Of a stretch of 64,000 nucleotides of DNA, positions 8,304 to 17,844 are shown piece after piece. Made by a program: the position numbers and the translations under genes. The notes below the pieces were generated by a model. The model saw nothing but the letters and a program-made list of their open reading frames with translations, was not told where the DNA came from and searched no databases. Source of the stretch: Nostoc sp. HK-01 (GTDB lineage: Bacteria > Cyanobacteriota > Cyanobacteriia > Cyanobacteriales > Nostocaceae); assembly GCA_003990705.1 (NCBI GenBank), contig AP018318.1:5691001-5755000 (forward strand), read 5' to 3'. Each line of letters starts with the position of its first letter. The first letter of the stretch is position 1.

Positions 8304-11003
8304 TTATTTGGGATATTTTGTCATTAAAAATTCTTCCGCTTCTGCCTTGTTAATAATTACTCTATCTAACGTTGCGGCAAGAATATCATCAAGAATTTGA
8401 CGATATTGGGGGCCTGGCTTGTAGCCTAATTTCTTCAAGTCGTTACCATTTAAAATAGGTTGGATGTGAGTCAATACTGTTAAGTAATGCCAAATTTGTT
8501 TTCTGAGCGATCGCGGGCTTTGCAAGGCGATTAAAATCAGCATTGGTAAGTCATACTTTTTCAGTAACTGCACAATTTGGCTGGGACACTGCAACTGGGG
8601 TAATAATTCCGTAACCTCTGCTTGCGCTTGGGCTAGATTTTGCAAGCGATGAATGCTATCTTCTTGTAATTGCAGATTTTTGGCGACTTTCTCCCGATAT
8701 TTTGGTTTGAGATGGGCAATTAAAGCTTCTAGGCGCATTTGCCAGTGGACAAGGGTGAGTTGGGGATCAAATCTGTGCAGACAGCGTTCTAATAACCACA
8801 GTTGGCGTAAAAGTTCCGCATCTAAGGAGAGAGTATGATGAATGCACTGCAAAGCTTGTAAGTTATCGAGTAATTGCAAAGCTGATTTCCAGTACGGTGC
8901 TTCCAAGATATGTTTCAGTTCGGTTTTCAGCCGAGTTTGCAAAGCTGGAGTTCTGCTATTGTGTTGAGCAGTGCGATCGTAAACACCACTGTTAATGGCG
9001 TAGCGGATATACTCTTCTGTTCGCGGTTCAAAATCAAATCCAAAGCGCACAGCAAAGCGCACACCGCGATAAATCCGGGTAGGATCTTCAATAAAGCTAT
9101 TGGCGTGTAAAACCCGAATTTCCTTGGCTTGTAAATCTAATAAACCACCAAAGAAATCGAGTAATTCGCCCGAACGGGGAGAAGTTAGCCGCAATGCCAG
9201 TGCATTGATGGTAAAATCCCGGCGGTACAAATCTTGACGAATAGAACTCGCCTCAACTTCAGGGTTCGCGGCTGGGTAAGGATAAAATTCTGTTCTAGCG
9301 GTGGCAATATCCACCCACAACGAATTTAATTCTGCATCTTTGTGCCACAACAAAGCCGCAGTTTGAAACGCACCATGAATTTCTAACCGCGCAGCTGGGT
9401 AAAGTTCTTGCAGTGCTTTTGCTAATTCCACCCCAGCACCGACATCTGCTGATTTATGAAAGCCATCTACAACCAAATCAATATCTTTAATCATTAATTG
9501 ATCTGCTGTTTCAGCTAATAACAAGTCCCGCACAGCACCACCAACTAAGTAAAGATGCCAACCGCGTTTTTCTGCTGCTTGGGAGGCTTTGGTGAGTAAT
9601 TGCCACAGTTGGGGTGCAAGACGTGACGCGATGTTGAGTGCTGAGTGCTGAGTGCTAGGTGCTGAGTTTTGAGGGTTGAGGTTTTGAAACTCCTCACTGT
9701 TTTGATGTAACTCCCGTAGAACATCGGTACGGGTGACGATACCAACTAATTGTCCATCTGCTAAGACTGGTAAACGTCCGATATCGTAAGTCACCATCAG
9801 CGACTCGATTTGTGGCAGGGTGGTATCTGGGGTGATGGTTTTGAGATTGATAGTCATGTAACCTTTGACTGGCGCATGACTAAAGCCGTGGTGAAAGGCA
9901 ATATCTAAATCTCGTCGGGAAATAATGCCGACTAACTGTCCTTGATTATCAACTACAGATAAACCAGAATGTCCGTAACGTAATAAAATCCGCTGTGCTT
10001 CTTCAATGGTAGTTTCTGGAAGAATGGTGCGGACTGGGGAGGACATCAAATCTCTAGCGGTGAGGGGATGGGGAATGGAGGCTTTTAAACCTTCTAAAAG
10101 TTCTTCTAAAGTTGCTTGTGTATCAACTCCCCGCAAATTGAGTGATGCAGCTTGAGAATGCCCACCCCCGCCGAAGGGTTGAAATAACAAGTTAAGATTG
10201 ACACCAGGAATTTGCGATCGCCCAATTACAGTTAATCTTGATTCATCTTCCCCCAATGGATATTCATTGACTAACAGTAAAGCATCAATTTCGCTTAACT
10301 CTACTATCTGGGATGCTAAACCTGATAACCCAGGCACAAAAGCTTCAGTTTTTAAAGTTACCCAAGCCAACGTATAACCGCGTAAGCAGAGATATTCTAA
10401 CTCTTGTAAGGCTGTGGTTAATAGCTGTTGTAACTGTGTTGATAAACCAGGATCACGATAAGTCGAAATCACAGGTAAACTTGCGCCTTGCTGCATCAAC
10501 CAAGCCAAAGCTAAAGCATCCCTGGCTGTTGATAAGTCATAGGTTAATGAACCCGTATCCACATGGATACCCAAAGCCATCACCGTAGCTTGGGATGGGG
10601 TGAGAGAAATTTGCTGTTGTTGTAATTGCTCCACCATTAAAGTTGTGCAAGCGCCCACCGAGGCAATATGCAATTGCGTCGCCGGAATATCGCCCTCTTG
10701 CCCTAAGTGATGGTCATAAACTACAATTTCTTTCACGCTGGGTAAATCTAACCATTCAGCTGCTTTACCCAGGCGATCGCGCTTTTGTGTATCAACTACA
10801 GTAATCGAACGAATTGTTTGCGGATTCACTGAACGTCGTTCAATCAGCGGATACTCATCTCGATGTAACGCCAAAAAATCTCTCACAGGTGGATGTGCGC
10901 CGCCTGTTAACACAATCTTACTTCCAGGTAGCAAGCAAGTCAGCCCGACCGCCGCGCCCAAAGCATCAAAATCAGCCGTTGTGTGGCAAAGAATTAAATC
11001 CAT
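8304..11003 (-). CDS. tRNA nucleotidyltransferase/poly(A) polymerase-family protein with DHH and CBS domains (probable A-adding enzyme)
   Basis: About 899 residues. Residues 1 to about 300 form a DHH/DHHA1 phosphoesterase-like module ([29 protein letters not shown]). Two CBS domains follow (about 315-435; the first contains GHSGLSVVD, the second DIGRLPVL). After a linker comes a class II nucleotidyltransferase ([11 protein letters not shown], then DIDLVVDG with metal-binding Asp residues, and [11 protein letters not shown]). In cyanobacteria CCA addition is divided between CC-adding and A-adding enzymes; this long DHH-CBS form is probably the A-adding one (inference). The linker is encoded by a heptameric tandem repeat. 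ATG 11003 is preferred over TTG 11009. Confidence 0.85.
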   Translation of the reverse strand: MDLILCHTTADFDALGAAVGLTCLLPGSKIVLTGGAHPPVRDFLALHRDEYPLIERRSVNPQTIRSITVVDTQKRDRLGKAAEWLDLPSVKEIVVYDHHLGQEGDIPATQLHIASVGACTTLMVEQLQQQQISLTPSQATVMALGIHVDTGSLTYDLSTARDALALAWLMQQGASLPVISTYRDPGLSTQLQQLLTTALQELEYLCLRGYTLAWVTLKTEAFVPGLSGLASQIVELSEIDALLLVNEYPLGEDESRLTVIGRSQIPGVNLNLLFQPFGGGGHSQAASLNLRGVDTQATLEELLEGLKASIPHPLTARDLMSSPVRTILPETTIEEAQRILLRYGHSGLSVVDNQGQLVGIISRRDLDIAFHHGFSHAPVKGYMTINLKTITPDTTLPQIESLMVTYDIGRLPVLADGQLVGIVTRTDVLRELHQNSEEFQNLNPQNSAPSTQHSALNIASRLAPQLWQLLTKASQAAEKRGWHLYLVGGAVRDLLLAETADQLMIKDIDLVVDGFHKSADVGAGVELAKALQELYPAARLEIHGAFQTAALLWHKDAELNSLWVDIATARTEFYPYPAANPEVEASSIRQDLYRRDFTINALALRLTSPRSGELLDFFGGLLDLQAKEIRVLHANSFIEDPTRIYRGVRFAVRFGFDFEPRTEEYIRYAINSGVYDRTAQHNSRTPALQTRLKTELKHILEAPYWKSALQLLDNLQALQCIHHTLSLDAELLRQLWLLERCLHRFDPQLTLVHWQMRLEALIAHLKPKYREKVAKNLQLQEDSIHRLQNLAQAQAEVTELLPQLQCPSQIVQLLKKYDLPMLILIALQSPRSLRKQIWHYLTVLTHIQPILNGNDLKKLGYKPGPQYRQILDDILAATLDRVIINKAEAEEFLMTKYPK
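9635..9683. repeat. Heptameric tandem repeat inside the nucleotidyltransferase gene
   Basis: Seven consecutive seven-base units of TGAGTGC type, three of them exact and the later ones degenerate. The repeat lies in the coding sequence between the second CBS domain and the polymerase domain, where it encodes the Ser/Gln/His-rich linker read as [12 protein letters not shown]. The same class of heptamer usually sits between genes in Nostocales. Confidence 0.75.
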
Positions 11004-11007
11004 AGTC

Positions 11008-11046
11008 AAAAGTCAAAAGTCAAAAGTCAAGAGTTAAAAGTCAATA
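11008..11046. repeat. Short heptameric tandem repeat (AGTCAAA type)
   Basis: Consecutive AGTCAAA/AGTCAAG-type heptamers immediately upstream of the nucleotidyltransferase start codon, within its 5' leader. This is a typical Nostoc short tandemly repeated repetitive sequence. Similar units recur near 12115-12150, 41500-41680 and 43415-43470. Confidence 0.65.
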
Positions 11047-11186
11047 TTTGGACTATGGATAATTGACCTTTGACTGTTGACCAAAGTGTATCAATTTCTG
11101 CTAGGTTAAAAAATAAGGAAAAACTGTCAGTGTCGCCCTTTAGGATATTCTATCTTTAGTATTACGCTGTCTTGGGAGAAGCAAAA

Positions 11187-11375
11187 ATGACCATAATATT
11201 CCAGTTCGCTTTAGTAGCTCTTGTTTTGATGTCTTTTGTACTGGTTGTTGGCGTTCCTGTTGCCTATGCTACCCCACAAAGTTGGGTAGAATCGAAAAGA
11301 TTATTGTGGCTGGGTTCTGGAGTTTGGATTGCCCTAGTACTGTTGGTTGGTATATTAAACTTTTTTGTAGTCTAG
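11187..11375 (+). CDS. psbZ: Photosystem II reaction centre protein Z
   Basis: A 62-residue protein with two membrane helices, matching PsbZ (Ycf9) in length and in the central sequence [16 protein letters not shown] between the helices. PsbZ is a small thylakoid subunit of the photosystem II core that affects interaction with antenna proteins. ATG 11187 is preceded by GGGAGAAG, a good ribosome-binding site; the in-frame ATG at 11172 gives a non-typical extension. The stop codon lies in the first unit of a 13-bp tandem repeat. ribH follows in the same direction. Confidence 0.93.
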   Translation: MTIIFQFALVALVLMSFVLVVGVPVAYATPQSWVESKRLLWLGSGVWIALVLLVGILNFFVV

Positions 11376-11402
11376 GTTTGTAGTCTAGGTTTGTAGTCTA
11401 GG
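11364..11402. repeat. Three perfect 13-bp tandem repeats overlapping the psbZ stop codon
   Basis: The unit TTTGTAGTCTAGG occurs at 11364-11376, 11377-11389 and 11390-11402 without mismatch. The first unit contains the last psbZ codons (Phe-Val-Val-stop), so the repeat duplicates the end of the gene and its stop codon. Confidence 0.85.
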
Positions 11403-11448
11403 CACTTGGCAATAGTCTAATAAAATAGCATAAAGCTGATAGCAAAAG

Positions 11449-11479
11449 AAAAAGGTAAATTGATTAATTTACCTTTTTC
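11449..11479 (+). terminator. Rho-independent terminator after psbZ
   Basis: A hairpin with arms AAAGGTAAATT and AATTTACCTTT and a four-base loop, preceded by A-rich and followed by T-rich sequence. It lies between psbZ and ribH and could work in both directions. It suggests that the two genes are separately transcribed. Confidence 0.75.
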
Positions 11480-11571
11480 CATATTTTCAGTAGATAATTG
11501 TGCGCTTCATCTCAACCATCTGCAAAGAAGAAATGTATATTGGCAAGAGTATAGTTGATTAAGAGGCAGTC

Positions 11572-12129
11572 ATGGCAGTTTTTGAGGGAACTTTTACTCA
11601 AACTGAACCCTTACGTTTTGCAGTGGTGATTGGTCGATTTAATGACCTTGTGACTGCAAAGCTGGTGGAAGGATGTCAAGATTGCTTGAAACGTCATGGT
11701 GTAGACCCTAACCCCCACGGTAATCAAGTTGATTATGTTTGGGTTCCGGGAAGTTTTGAAGTGCCAATTGTTGCACGTCAATTAGCACTTTCCCAGCGTT
11801 ATGATGCGATCATTTGTTTAGGCGCGGTTATTCGCGGACAAACGCCCCATTTTGATTATGTATCTTCGGAAGTAGCCAAAGGCATTGCCGCAGCCAGCTT
11901 TCAAACTGGAGTTCCAGTAATTTTTGGCATTTTGACCGTAGATACAATGCAGCAAGCCCTAGAACGAGCCGGGATTAAAGCTAATCATGGCTGGGAGTAT
12001 GCCATGAACGCTCTAGAAATGGCCAGCCTGATGCGGAAATTACGCTCTAACCTCACAGAGACGTACACTTTAAATCCCCAACCCTTACCTGCTGCTCACG
12101 GTCAAGAGTCAATAATTAACAGTCAGTAG
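11572..12129 (+). CDS. ribH: 6,7-dimethyl-8-ribityllumazine synthase
   Basis: A 185-residue lumazine synthase that condenses 5-amino-6-ribitylamino-uracil with 3,4-dihydroxy-2-butanone phosphate, the penultimate step of riboflavin synthesis. Family signatures are [11 protein letters not shown] near the N terminus, VPGSFEVP, the substrate loop [16 protein letters not shown] (containing the catalytic His) and [11 protein letters not shown]. The C-terminal tail beyond about residue 165 is longer than usual and low in complexity. It sits next to psbZ. Confidence 0.95.
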   Translation: MAVFEGTFTQTEPLRFAVVIGRFNDLVTAKLVEGCQDCLKRHGVDPNPHGNQVDYVWVPGSFEVPIVARQLALSQRYDAIICLGAVIRGQTPHFDYVSSEVAKGIAAASFQTGVPVIFGILTVDTMQQALERAGIKANHGWEYAMNALEMASLMRKLRSNLTETYTLNPQPLPAAHGQESIINSQ

Positions 12130-12150
12130 TCAATGGTCAAGAGTCAATGG

Positions 12151-12247
12151 TGAACCAGCGCGGTCTTGGGGGTTTCCCCCATGAGCGACTGGCGTTAGCG
12201 CAGCGTTAGCGACGTTAGGAGCGTCACCCGGAAGGGGTCAATGGTCT
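12151..12247 (+). repeat. Dispersed repeat, copy A
   Basis: About 95 bp containing GCGCGGTCTTGGGGGTTT, a GTTAGCGCAGCGTTAGCG core and AGGAGCGTCACCC. A copy with only a few differences is present in inverted orientation at 41531-41626. Both copies are flanked by TCAATGGT-type heptamers. It is an intergenic repeat family, probably present elsewhere in the genome. Confidence 0.75.
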
Positions 12248-12338
12248 ATTGACCAAGCACAAATGACAAATAACCATTGACTAAAACTCAGGGGTTGACA
12301 AATCAAAATATATCTGACACTATAGTTAATGTGAGTTT

Positions 12339-12410
12339 GCGGGTATAGCTCAGTGGTAGAGCGCAACCTTGCCAAGGTTGATGTCGCGCGTTCGAATCGC
12401 GTTACCCGCT
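12339..12410 (+). tRNA. tRNA-Gly (anticodon GCC)
   Basis: A 72-base cloverleaf. The acceptor arm GCGGGTA pairs with TACCCGC, the D arm contains AGCTCAGTGGTAGAGC, the anticodon stem CAACC/GGTTG holds loop TTGCCAA with GCC at 12371-12373, and the T arm carries GTTCGAATC. The discriminator is T, and no CCA is encoded. It reads GGC and GGT codons. Confidence 0.95.
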
Positions 12411-12499
12411 TTTAAAAATAAAACCAATATCTAAGCAGTAAAAAATAGGGTGAGTAATAGCCAAGTATTTATCCTTGGATTCAACTCATTATATTTTGG

Positions 12500-12688
12500 C
12501 TAGATTAAACTAGATTTAGAAGTGGCTAGTTGAATATAAGTTTGATCAGGTAAACAGCATCTCTTGGTAATGAAGTCAGCCACAATATTTTGATCAACTA
12601 CTAGAAAATTATCAGGAGAATGAAAATAAGTTAAAAAAGTCTCCTGCTTTGTGTCTAATGCTCGGTAGTTAGAATTTAGGAAGTGTTC
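12500..12688 (-). pseudogene. Possible gene remnant (unidentified)
   Basis: On the minus strand about 62 codons are open without an ATG, GTG or TTG start and are bounded upstream by an in-frame stop. They contain protein-like sequence such as DNFLVVDQNIVADFI. Amino-acid composition is that of a folded protein, not random translation, so this may be the 3' end of a decayed gene. The family is not recognised. Confidence 0.3.
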
Positions 12689-12789
12689 TCAGAATATTAC
12701 TGGCTTGCGAACGCAGCCTTGTCAAACGGTTTGTTTTCGGAGTAGTAACGCGTAAGCTTAGAATTGTATTAGATATGTAACCACAATAC

Positions 12790-12918
12790 ATGCCGCAAAA
12801 ACTTGATGACATTACCTTGAAAGTCACAGATGCAGAGCCGGAAATCCTTCAACAAGATTGCCAGCTACAGCAAAAAACAACAGACATATATACCCATTTC
12901 CAGAAAATTGGTAATTGA
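12790..12918 (+). CDS. Small ORF, 42 residues (doubtful)
   Basis: ATG at 12790 to TGA at 12918, encoding an acidic peptide beginning MPQKLDDITL and rich in Gln. There is no clear ribosome-binding site and no recognisable family. It could be a remnant of a longer gene or a chance frame. Confidence 0.25.
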   Translation: MPQKLDDITLKVTDAEPEILQQDCQLQQKTTDIYTHFQKIGN

Positions 12919-13057
12919 TGGTGTTGTTGATAATGGCATTATTTGCCTGACTTCGCTATGTATATAAACAGTTGATTGTGAGATTCCCCAATTTCTAACG
13001 CATTGAGTCGGGAAATCTCCAAATTATGAAAAACACGCTCAAGTTAGTAGAACGCTT

Positions 13058-13465
13058 GTGCATCCTCAAAAACCCGAAAAAATAGATTTTACCCAGGAAT
13101 ATCCCTGTCCCTGTCGCCGTCGGGGACGGTTAGTTCCGATTACCCTTACAGAAGCATTTGGCTGCGATCGCTGTCAGCAAATCTTTGTTGTCCAAGATAA
13201 TGGATATGTCCTAGAACAACTTTCGACCACCTATCCCTACAAGCGGGCTTGGCGCTGGACGGGAAATAGTTGGAATGTTGTCCATCCACGTATGGGAGAA
13301 AGCTATCTACCCATCGCCCTTGGCATTATTTTTGTGTTAGTGATTATTTGGCTACCTTTAGCATTGAAATTAGCCAAGGGTTCTAGCATTATTGCTTGGG
13401 CAATAGTGGCAGTGGTATTAGCTATCCTGCCAGCACTCATGGTCTGGCTTACCTACCGACGTTAA
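13058..13465 (+). CDS. Conserved membrane protein with an N-terminal Cys-rich (zinc-ribbon-like) segment
   Basis: A 135-residue protein of unknown function. The N terminus has CPCRRRG and CDRCQQ, a two-pair cysteine arrangement that could bind zinc. Residues about 83-103 and 111-132 form two hydrophobic membrane helices ending in a short basic tail. The start is GTG 13058. It ends 4 bp before proA in the same direction, so the two are probably cotranscribed. It resembles small conserved proteins of cyanobacteria, though I cannot name the family. Confidence 0.65.
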   Translation: MHPQKPEKIDFTQEYPCPCRRRGRLVPITLTEAFGCDRCQQIFVVQDNGYVLEQLSTTYPYKRAWRWTGNSWNVVHPRMGESYLPIALGIIFVLVIIWLPLALKLAKGSSIIAWAIVAVVLAILPALMVWLTYRR

Positions 13466-13469
13466 CTCA

Positions 13470-14735
13470 ATGACCGTTGAAGTTGTAAATGATTACCCCG
13501 AACCAATGAAAAGCGCTAAACGCGCTTTTCAGGCTTCCCTGAAGTTGGGGTTGACAAAGGGAGTAGACCGCAGTCGGGCTGTGTTGGCGATGGCACAGGC
13601 TCTGGAAAGCTCTTTTGATGATATTTTAGAAGCTAATACTCTGGATTTAGAAGCCAGTAAAGAAATGGCAGTGCCAGAGTTAATTTTAGATTGGCTGAAA
13701 CTCACCCCAAAACGACTTGAGATCACAGTAGAAATACTCCGACGCTTAGGCGAACTATCAGATCCCCTACGACGGGTGAGGAATGCTGACTATCAACCAG
13801 AAGACTCTCAGAGTTACTCACAATTAATGGCTTTGGGAGTGATTGGTTTTATTTATGAGGCATTTCCAGATTTAGGGGCGATCGCCGCAGGTTTGTGTAT
13901 TAAAACTGGTAATAGTATCATTCTCAAAGGTAGTACAGAAGCCAGTCATTCTAACGCCGCGATCGCAGAGGTACTCCAAAGTGCAATTCAAGAGGTTGGT
14001 TTACCACCAGGTTGCGTTGAACTAGTCACAGCCGAACACGGTGCTTCTGTGCGAGATTTAGTTACTCAAGACCAGTACCTCAATTTAGTAATTCCCTACG
14101 GACGTTCTAGCTTGGTGCAACAGGTGATGCGACAAGCAACTTGTCCCGTGTTAAAGTCCGCAATGGGCAACTGTTACCTTTACTGGTCGCTGAATGGCAG
14201 CTTAGAGATGGTACGCTGGATGATTCTTGATAGCCATCAAAGCGAACCAGACCCTGTGAATGCGATCGAAAAGGTATTAATTCATCGCCAAGCCATGCCA
14301 TCATCTTTATCAGTACTGTGGAATAGCTTGAAAGAAAAAGGCTTTGAAATTAAAGGTGATGCAGAGTTAGTCGAAGCTTTTCCTCAATTGCAACTAGCCA
14401 AAGAAAGCGACTGGGGCAGTCCCTATTTAACTAAGACTGTAGCCTTTAAACTAGTGGATAGTCTAGAAGTGGCGATCGCTTGGATTAATCAACATAGCAG
14501 CGGTCATGCTGACTGTATCGTCACGGAATCTTATCAAGAAAGTCGGCAATTTGCTTTAGGAGTGAATAGCGCTTCCACCTACATCAACACTTCCCCTAGA
14601 TTCTCGCGCAACCCTTCACGGGGAGATTCAGTATTTCTTGGTATGTCCAACCAAAAAGGCCACCGTCGGGGATTTATTAGCTTGGAAACCTTGACTACAG
14701 TCAAGCACATTATTCAAGGGAATGGTAGGTTTTAA
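13470..14735 (+). CDS. proA: Gamma-glutamyl phosphate reductase (glutamate-5-semialdehyde dehydrogenase)
   Basis: A 421-residue enzyme that reduces gamma-glutamyl phosphate to glutamate-5-semialdehyde with NADPH in proline synthesis. The aldehyde-dehydrogenase superfamily fold is visible: LGVIGFIYEAFPD, the GNSIILKGSTEASHSN cofactor region, and PYGRSSLVQ. The usual catalytic cysteine segment appears as CPVLKSAMGNCYLYW, which differs from the standard ProA pattern (HxxGxCHxY). Cyanobacteria can carry a standard and a divergent ProA, and this looks like the divergent type. Confidence in the exact substrate is therefore lower than in the family. Confidence 0.8.
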   Translation: MTVEVVNDYPEPMKSAKRAFQASLKLGLTKGVDRSRAVLAMAQALESSFDDILEANTLDLEASKEMAVPELILDWLKLTPKRLEITVEILRRLGELSDPLRRVRNADYQPEDSQSYSQLMALGVIGFIYEAFPDLGAIAAGLCIKTGNSIILKGSTEASHSNAAIAEVLQSAIQEVGLPPGCVELVTAEHGASVRDLVTQDQYLNLVIPYGRSSLVQQVMRQATCPVLKSAMGNCYLYWSLNGSLEMVRWMILDSHQSEPDPVNAIEKVLIHRQAMPSSLSVLWNSLKEKGFEIKGDAELVEAFPQLQLAKESDWGSPYLTKTVAFKLVDSLEVAIAWINQHSSGHADCIVTESYQESRQFALGVNSASTYINTSPRFSRNPSRGDSVFLGMSNQKGHRRGFISLETLTTVKHIIQGNGRF

Positions 14736-14784
14736 AATGTCAGGCGATCGCTCTCACTTCAAAGTAACGAATTATTTTTTAAAA

Positions 14785-15339
14785 TTACTCAAATACAGGC
14801 GGCCATAACTCAGAAATTGTCACTTCCCAACCAGGAAACAACTCAACAATCGTCAATTTATCTTCACCAGCTAAAACTTCTACTTCGCCATCAGGACGGT
14901 AGACACTCACAGTTAATTCATCTGGATTAATTAATATTCCAACCCTGGCACCTAATTCTAAAAATAATTTAACTTTCTCTTCTAACTTAGAAATTTTATC
15001 TGTTTTCGACTTTATTTCTACCACCAAATCAGGTACTAACTCAGCAAAATCTCTCACAGTACGTTTTAATCTTGCTGCTGCTACAAAAGAAACATCAGGC
15101 GCGCGTAAATCGCTGTTGGGCATAATAAACCCACCACTTGAGTCAAATATCCGTCCAAGCTGACGCGGTTTTATCCAATTACCTAATAGCCTAATCAACT
15201 CAGCACCAATCTCACTAGATTCAATATCTGACAGCCCCATAACCAGAATATTTCCTTCTTGCAGTTCTATTTGGTAGTCGTGCTGCTCTTCTTGTAGGTT
15301 TTGTTGTAGTCTTTCTACATCTTGAATAGTGAGATTCAT
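14785..15339 (-). CDS. Uma2 family (DUF820) protein
   Basis: A 184-residue Uma2 protein of PD-(D/E)XK fold. The N-terminal helix LTIQDVERLQQNL is followed by QEGNILVMGLSDIESSEIG, then DLRAPDVSFV, the VPDLVVEIKSKTDKISKLEEKV core with metal-site residues, and the VGILINP strand. Length and ATG start are typical. It is convergent with proA. A strong palindromic terminator lies about 100 bp upstream, between it and desB. Confidence 0.82.
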   Translation of the reverse strand: MNLTIQDVERLQQNLQEEQHDYQIELQEGNILVMGLSDIESSEIGAELIRLLGNWIKPRQLGRIFDSSGGFIMPNSDLRAPDVSFVAAARLKRTVRDFAELVPDLVVEIKSKTDKISKLEEKVKLFLELGARVGILINPDELTVSVYRPDGEVEVLAGEDKLTIVELFPGWEVTISELWPPVFE

Positions 15340-15434
15340 ACAACTTTTTCGGTATATTTCACTTTACTGTCATATTACCCTAAATTTTTAGTGTCTATAA
15401 AAAACGAGTGCTGCTTTGCAATATACTATTGAGC

Positions 15435-15466
15435 TAAAAAAAAGTCCGCCTAGGCGGACTTTTTTA
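15435..15466 (-). terminator. Terminator downstream of desB
   Basis: A perfect 22-bp palindrome (15441-15462, arms AAAGTCCGCCT/AGGCGGACTTT) flanked by A-run and T-run, suited to rho-independent termination in either direction. It lies about 30 bp beyond the desB stop codon and closes the desaturase cluster. Confidence 0.85.
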
Positions 15467-15494
15467 GTTTCAAACTTCTAAATTGATGGCTAAT

Positions 15495-16562
15495 TTATTT
15501 AGGTTTGGATGTGTAATAGACTTTACCACCAGTATCAGGGACAAAATGACAGCTAACGCAAGAACGCCATAAAGATTGCCAAATTGGTTCCTCAGACTTG
15601 CGGTAATAATCACCCATAACAGGTTTGATAGCTTCAGTTGCCTTCAACAAATTGTAGTGAGGGATATTGAGGAAGATGTGATGAGCAACGTGAGTACCAA
15701 TATCATGATGGATGTGATTGAACAAACCATAATTGCGATCAATACTAGAAATTGCACCTTTAAGAAAAGTCCAATCTTCGCCACGATACCAAGGAATATC
15801 AGACTCGGTGTGATGCAGAAATGTCACCAAATCCAACCAAATGACAAACACAATATAGGGCATAGCGTAGTATTTCAATAACCACATCCAACCCCATTGA
15901 TAGGTGAGGAAACCTAACAAACCTACCATACCAATCCAGAGTACAGTACTAGTAATTACGTCCCATTTCTCTGATGGTTTAAACAGTGGGCTATTAGGTG
16001 AAAAGTGCGAACCTTCTTTATTGGGAGAACGCTTAAACAAATACACTGGATAAGCCAATAAAAATAAATAATATCGACCTATCTTTTGTGCCAAAGGCAT
16101 TTCTTTATACTGCGATTCCGTCACAGGATACCAGCTTTCATCGTTATCGATGTTGCCAGTGTTTTTATGATGTGTCCTATGGCTGATGCGCCAACCATGA
16201 TAAGGAACTAATATTGCTGTATGAGACAGATGCCCAATTAAATCATTGAGCCATTTATGCTTAGAAAATGACTGATGTCCGCAGTCATGCCCAACGACAA
16301 ATAAAGCCCAAAACATTGTTCCTTGCATTAACCAGAAAATAGGCCAAAAGTACCAAGAATCAAGGTAATGAGCCACTGCATAGAGCGAACCAATAATCAG
16401 AACATCACGAAAGAAATACAACAGTGATTTGCTGACATTTGGTTGAAAACATTCTTCTGGGATAGCAGCTTTTAAATCCTGAAGAGTAAAAGGCAGCTTA
16501 GTTGTATTCTCAGAAGTTTCACTAGCAGGGGAACTGTCAAAAGGGATGGTAGTTGATTGCAC
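15495..16562 (-). CDS. desB: Acyl-lipid omega-3 (delta-15) desaturase
   Basis: A 355-residue membrane desaturase that introduces the omega-3 double bond into C18 fatty acids of membrane glycerolipids. The three histidine boxes that hold the di-iron centre are present: HDCGH (92-96), HRTHH (128-132) and HVAHH near residue 293. Hydrophobic segments lie between boxes one and two and between two and three. Sequence and length match cyanobacterial DesB. It is third in the desC-desA-desB order known from Anabaena. A hairpin in its leader may contribute to regulation; desB is cold-induced in related species. Confidence 0.9.
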   Translation of the reverse strand: MQSTTIPFDSSPASETSENTTKLPFTLQDLKAAIPEECFQPNVSKSLLYFFRDVLIIGSLYAVAHYLDSWYFWPIFWLMQGTMFWALFVVGHDCGHQSFSKHKWLNDLIGHLSHTAILVPYHGWRISHRTHHKNTGNIDNDESWYPVTESQYKEMPLAQKIGRYYLFLLAYPVYLFKRSPNKEGSHFSPNSPLFKPSEKWDVITSTVLWIGMVGLLGFLTYQWGWMWLLKYYAMPYIVFVIWLDLVTFLHHTESDIPWYRGEDWTFLKGAISSIDRNYGLFNHIHHDIGTHVAHHIFLNIPHYNLLKATEAIKPVMGDYYRKSEEPIWQSLWRSCVSCHFVPDTGGKVYYTSKPK

Positions 16563-16656
16563 TTGATTCTTTGATGAAATATAAAATCAAAATTTGTTTG
16601 AGGTTTGAATTCACCTCTAAGATACCTGCAATGTTTTTAGACACGCAAGGCAAAAA

Positions 16657-16700
16657 TCTCTGGCAATTCACTTAGCAATAATTCATCGAGAATTGCCAGA
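16657..16700 (-). promoter_or_regulatory. Hairpin in the desA-desB intergenic region
   Basis: A perfect 11-bp inverted repeat (TCTGGCAATTC at 16659-16669, GAATTGCCAGA at 16690-16700) with a 20-base spacer. Read on the minus strand it is followed by GATTTTTGCC. It may terminate desA transcripts or form a structure in the desB leader, about 97 bp upstream of the desB start. Confidence 0.5.
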
Positions 16701-16791
16701 ACCTATTTAATTGGCAGACGAATTATCTAATAGCTCTGTAATTAATATACGAGCTTAGATTTAATCAGAGCAATTTTAGCCTGAACTTAGC

Positions 16792-17844
16792 TTACTTGTC
16801 TGCGTAATATTCGTTAAAAGTTTGATAACCAACATCAGTTATATACAGTTGACATTGGTCTGTAATGTGTTTCATTAAAGGCCAAGAAAACCGCAATTCA
16901 TCATGCAAATAGTTTCCCCAATTATCTTTAATGCTGCTGTAAGCTAACCGTAAATTATAAGAGGGAATAGCAGTAGAAAGGTGATGAGGAACGTGGACGT
17001 TAATATCGTGGCAAAGTATCTCTACCCAACGAGGATAATCGCAATGAATAGTGCCAAATAGCTGTGCCATTGCTTCGTTCCACTTGCTGGCTTCCTTAAA
17101 AGGAACATCTGGAAATGTGTGATGAACAATGGTGAATGTACTCATCCAGAAATGATATACCAACCAAGGCACAAACCAGAATTTGACAAATCCCCAAATA
17201 CCAGTTGTAGCGATGAGGGTAGGAAATACAACTGCTGCAAAAATTGCAACTACAGCAACTGAAATTTTAATACTTCCTTGGTCTTTAACTTTAAAATTGC
17301 GCCAGTCGAAATGCACAACAGCCCAATGTCCAATAGAACCTACCCACCAAAGACGCTTTTTCATGAACAATTCAAAAGCCGATTGACGAGTTTTATCCCA
17401 ACTTGCAAAAACTTCTGGTCGGATGGGATGCCAAGCATTATCTTCGTCTAACTTGTTTGTATGTTTATGGTGATGATTATGCTTAATCCGCCAACTGTGA
17501 AAAGGGTAGATTAACGGCATCATGAATATATGCCCTACTAAATCATTAACCCACCGCCGTTTGGCAAATGAACGATGACCGCAGTCATGACCAATAACAA
17601 AAAAACCTGTTAAAGCTGTACCTGTAAAAATCCAGGCAATAGGCAATAAAAACCAGGGAGAAATCGTCAAACTATAGTAGCCTAAACCTACCATTAAAAC
17701 ACTGATGAAAACTTGTGTCCAAGCTTTACGACGACTCTGCTGAAAACATTCTTTTGGCAAAGTTTTGATAATATCTTTGAGCCTCAGTTGGGAATTACTA
17801 AGGTCTTTGCTTATTTCTTGCGTCTTGATTATTGATGTAGTCAT
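16792..17844 (-). CDS. desA: Acyl-lipid delta-12 desaturase
   Basis: A 350-residue membrane desaturase that converts oleoyl to linoleoyl groups in membrane glycerolipids. Histidine boxes HDCGH, HNHHH and HVPHH are present in the expected order, with long hydrophobic segments between them. Choosing ATG 17844 gives exactly the usual DesA length; the upstream in-frame extension (to 17886) is not typical. It is the middle gene of desC-desA-desB, 230 bp downstream of desC. It is related to but distinct from the neighbouring DesB. Confidence 0.92.
   Translation of the reverse strand: MTTSIIKTQEISKDLSNSQLRLKDIIKTLPKECFQQSRRKAWTQVFISVLMVGLGYYSLTISPWFLLPIAWIFTGTALTGFFVIGHDCGHRSFAKRRWVNDLVGHIFMMPLIYPFHSWRIKHNHHHKHTNKLDEDNAWHPIRPEVFASWDKTRQSAFELFMKKRLWWVGSIGHWAVVHFDWRNFKVKDQGSIKISVAVVAIFAAVVFPTLIATTGIWGFVKFWFVPWLVYHFWMSTFTIVHHTFPDVPFKEASKWNEAMAQLFGTIHCDYPRWVEILCHDINVHVPHHLSTAIPSYNLRLAYSSIKDNWGNYLHDELRFSWPLMKHITDQCQLYITDVGYQTFNEYYADK

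Larger units (their letters stand above)
12411..13057. other. Intergenic region with possible gene remnants
   Basis: A 647-bp stretch between tRNA-Gly and the membrane-protein gene. No complete gene is convincing. It holds a start-less reading frame on the minus strand (12500-12688) and a 42-codon frame on the plus strand (12790-12918), listed separately. Both look more like decayed coding sequence than like functional genes. Confidence 0.4.

Noticed and set aside
10313-10588. Plus-strand ORF inside the nucleotidyltransferase gene
   Set aside because: It has no family likeness or ribosome-binding site and lies within a strong coding sequence on the other strand.
13470-14735. proA as a general aldehyde dehydrogenase
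   Set aside because: Overall length and order of segments fit ProA better, although the catalytic cysteine region is divergent.
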